Shown here in pieces: positions 5,123 through 5,479 of a stretch of DNA of 5,479 bases. Both the position numbers and the translations under genes were made by a program. How positions within the stretch are numbered: position 1 is the stretch's first letter; the number at the start of each line of letters is the position of its first letter. The stretch is taken from the NCBI GenBank assembly GCA_945903675.1, contig CAMDOP010000226.1:1-5479 (forward strand). The letters run 5' to 3'. Under the pieces are notes generated by a model, which did not search any database, was not told where the DNA came from, and saw only the letters and a program-made list of their open reading frames with translations. This DNA is from Crenothrix polyspora (GTDB lineage Bacteria > Pseudomonadota > Gammaproteobacteria > Methylococcales > Methylomonadaceae).

Positions 5123-5479
5123 ATGTTTAGTTCCAAAACACTAACCACCAAAACAAGCACAGCCACAGGCTACACGCTTTCTGGCGTAGTTTCAGGTTAC
5201 AAAGTAACCAACATCTACAACAGCGCAGGCGTTCTTTTAGAACAGGACTTTATTGTTAGCAAAACCTCAATGATTAAGTATATCCCTATGGCTGACGGTT
5301 CTGAAGAGCGACAAATGTTTTTAAACGGTAAAGAATATCAAGCAGATACCTACTCTGCGGCTAACAAGATGACATCTTCAAAGCTGTATGCGACAGATGG
5401 CATAACAGTTAAAGAGACTGATACCTATCATTACACAAGCACAGGCTTGATGGCTGATAAGATTAGATACAACGCTACT
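5123..5479 (+). CDS. Hypothetical protein, N-terminal part (runs off window end)
   Basis: The frame stays open for 119 codons from an ATG preceded by AGGAG at a 7-base spacing, so a real gene start is likely. I do not recognise the family. The protein begins MFSSKTLTTKTSTATGY with no signal peptide or membrane segment. It is rich in Thr, Ser, Tyr and Lys and looks like repeated short beta-strands: KVTNIYNSAGVLLEQDF (27-43), KLYATDGITVKETD (87-100) and YHYTSTGLMADKIRY (102-116). The tyrosine, then small turn residues, then G-L pattern is faintly like the YD repeats of RHS-type proteins. That is a resemblance only; the glycine-aspartate spacing of true YD repeats is not clear. There are no cysteines, which separates it in character from the redox operon upstream. 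Total length and function cannot be judged here. Confidence 0.6.
   Translation, partial: MFSSKTLTTKTSTATGYTLSGVVSGYKVTNIYNSAGVLLEQDFIVSKTSMIKYIPMADGSEERQMFLNGKEYQADTYSAANKMTSSKLYATDGITVKETDTYHYTSTGLMADKIRYNAT

Overview
The window reads as an AT-leaning gammaproteobacterial chromosome segment. The fxsA, cutA, dsbD neighbourhood is typical of that class, and the UvrD fragment aligns without gaps to the E. coli numbering at its key residues. A methanotroph of the Methylococcales is a possible host, but this is only an impression from gene style and intergenic hairpins.

Layout. Positions 1-788 (minus) hold the N-terminal 262 residues of the DNA helicase UvrD, cut by the window edge. A 116-base divergent gap leads to a small DUF2892-type membrane protein (905-1150, plus). 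It converges on fxsA (1202-1636, minus) across a strong hairpin that probably terminates both. A second divergent gap with two short palindromes separates fxsA from a tightly packed plus-strand operon: cutA (1773-2099), dsbD (2081-4267) and a tlpA-like thioredoxin (4264-4782). cutA and dsbD overlap by 19 bases, and dsbD and the tlpA-like gene share an ATGA. Two bases after the tlpA stop lies a 146-bp MITE-like element (4785-4930) with 27-bp imperfect terminal inverted repeats and a perfect 8-bp target duplication. Non-coding sequence follows, then the start of an unrecognised open frame (5123 to the window end) with a good ribosome binding site.

How the genes fit together. DsbD takes electrons from cytoplasmic thioredoxin across the inner membrane to periplasmic thiol proteins. 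The adjacent membrane-anchored WCGPC thioredoxin is the obvious candidate client. CutA is a small trimeric protein loosely linked to metal tolerance. The rest (uvrD, DUF2892, fxsA) is housekeeping or poorly characterised.

The most notable points are: (1) the DsbD carries two complete N-terminal periplasmic redox domains in tandem, each with both cysteines; (2) the intact-looking, transposase-less mobile element directly behind tlpA; (3) hairpins at 1151-1200 and 4851-4898 that share a sequence differing only by one extra copy of a 7-base unit. I see no CRISPR array, tRNA or rRNA.
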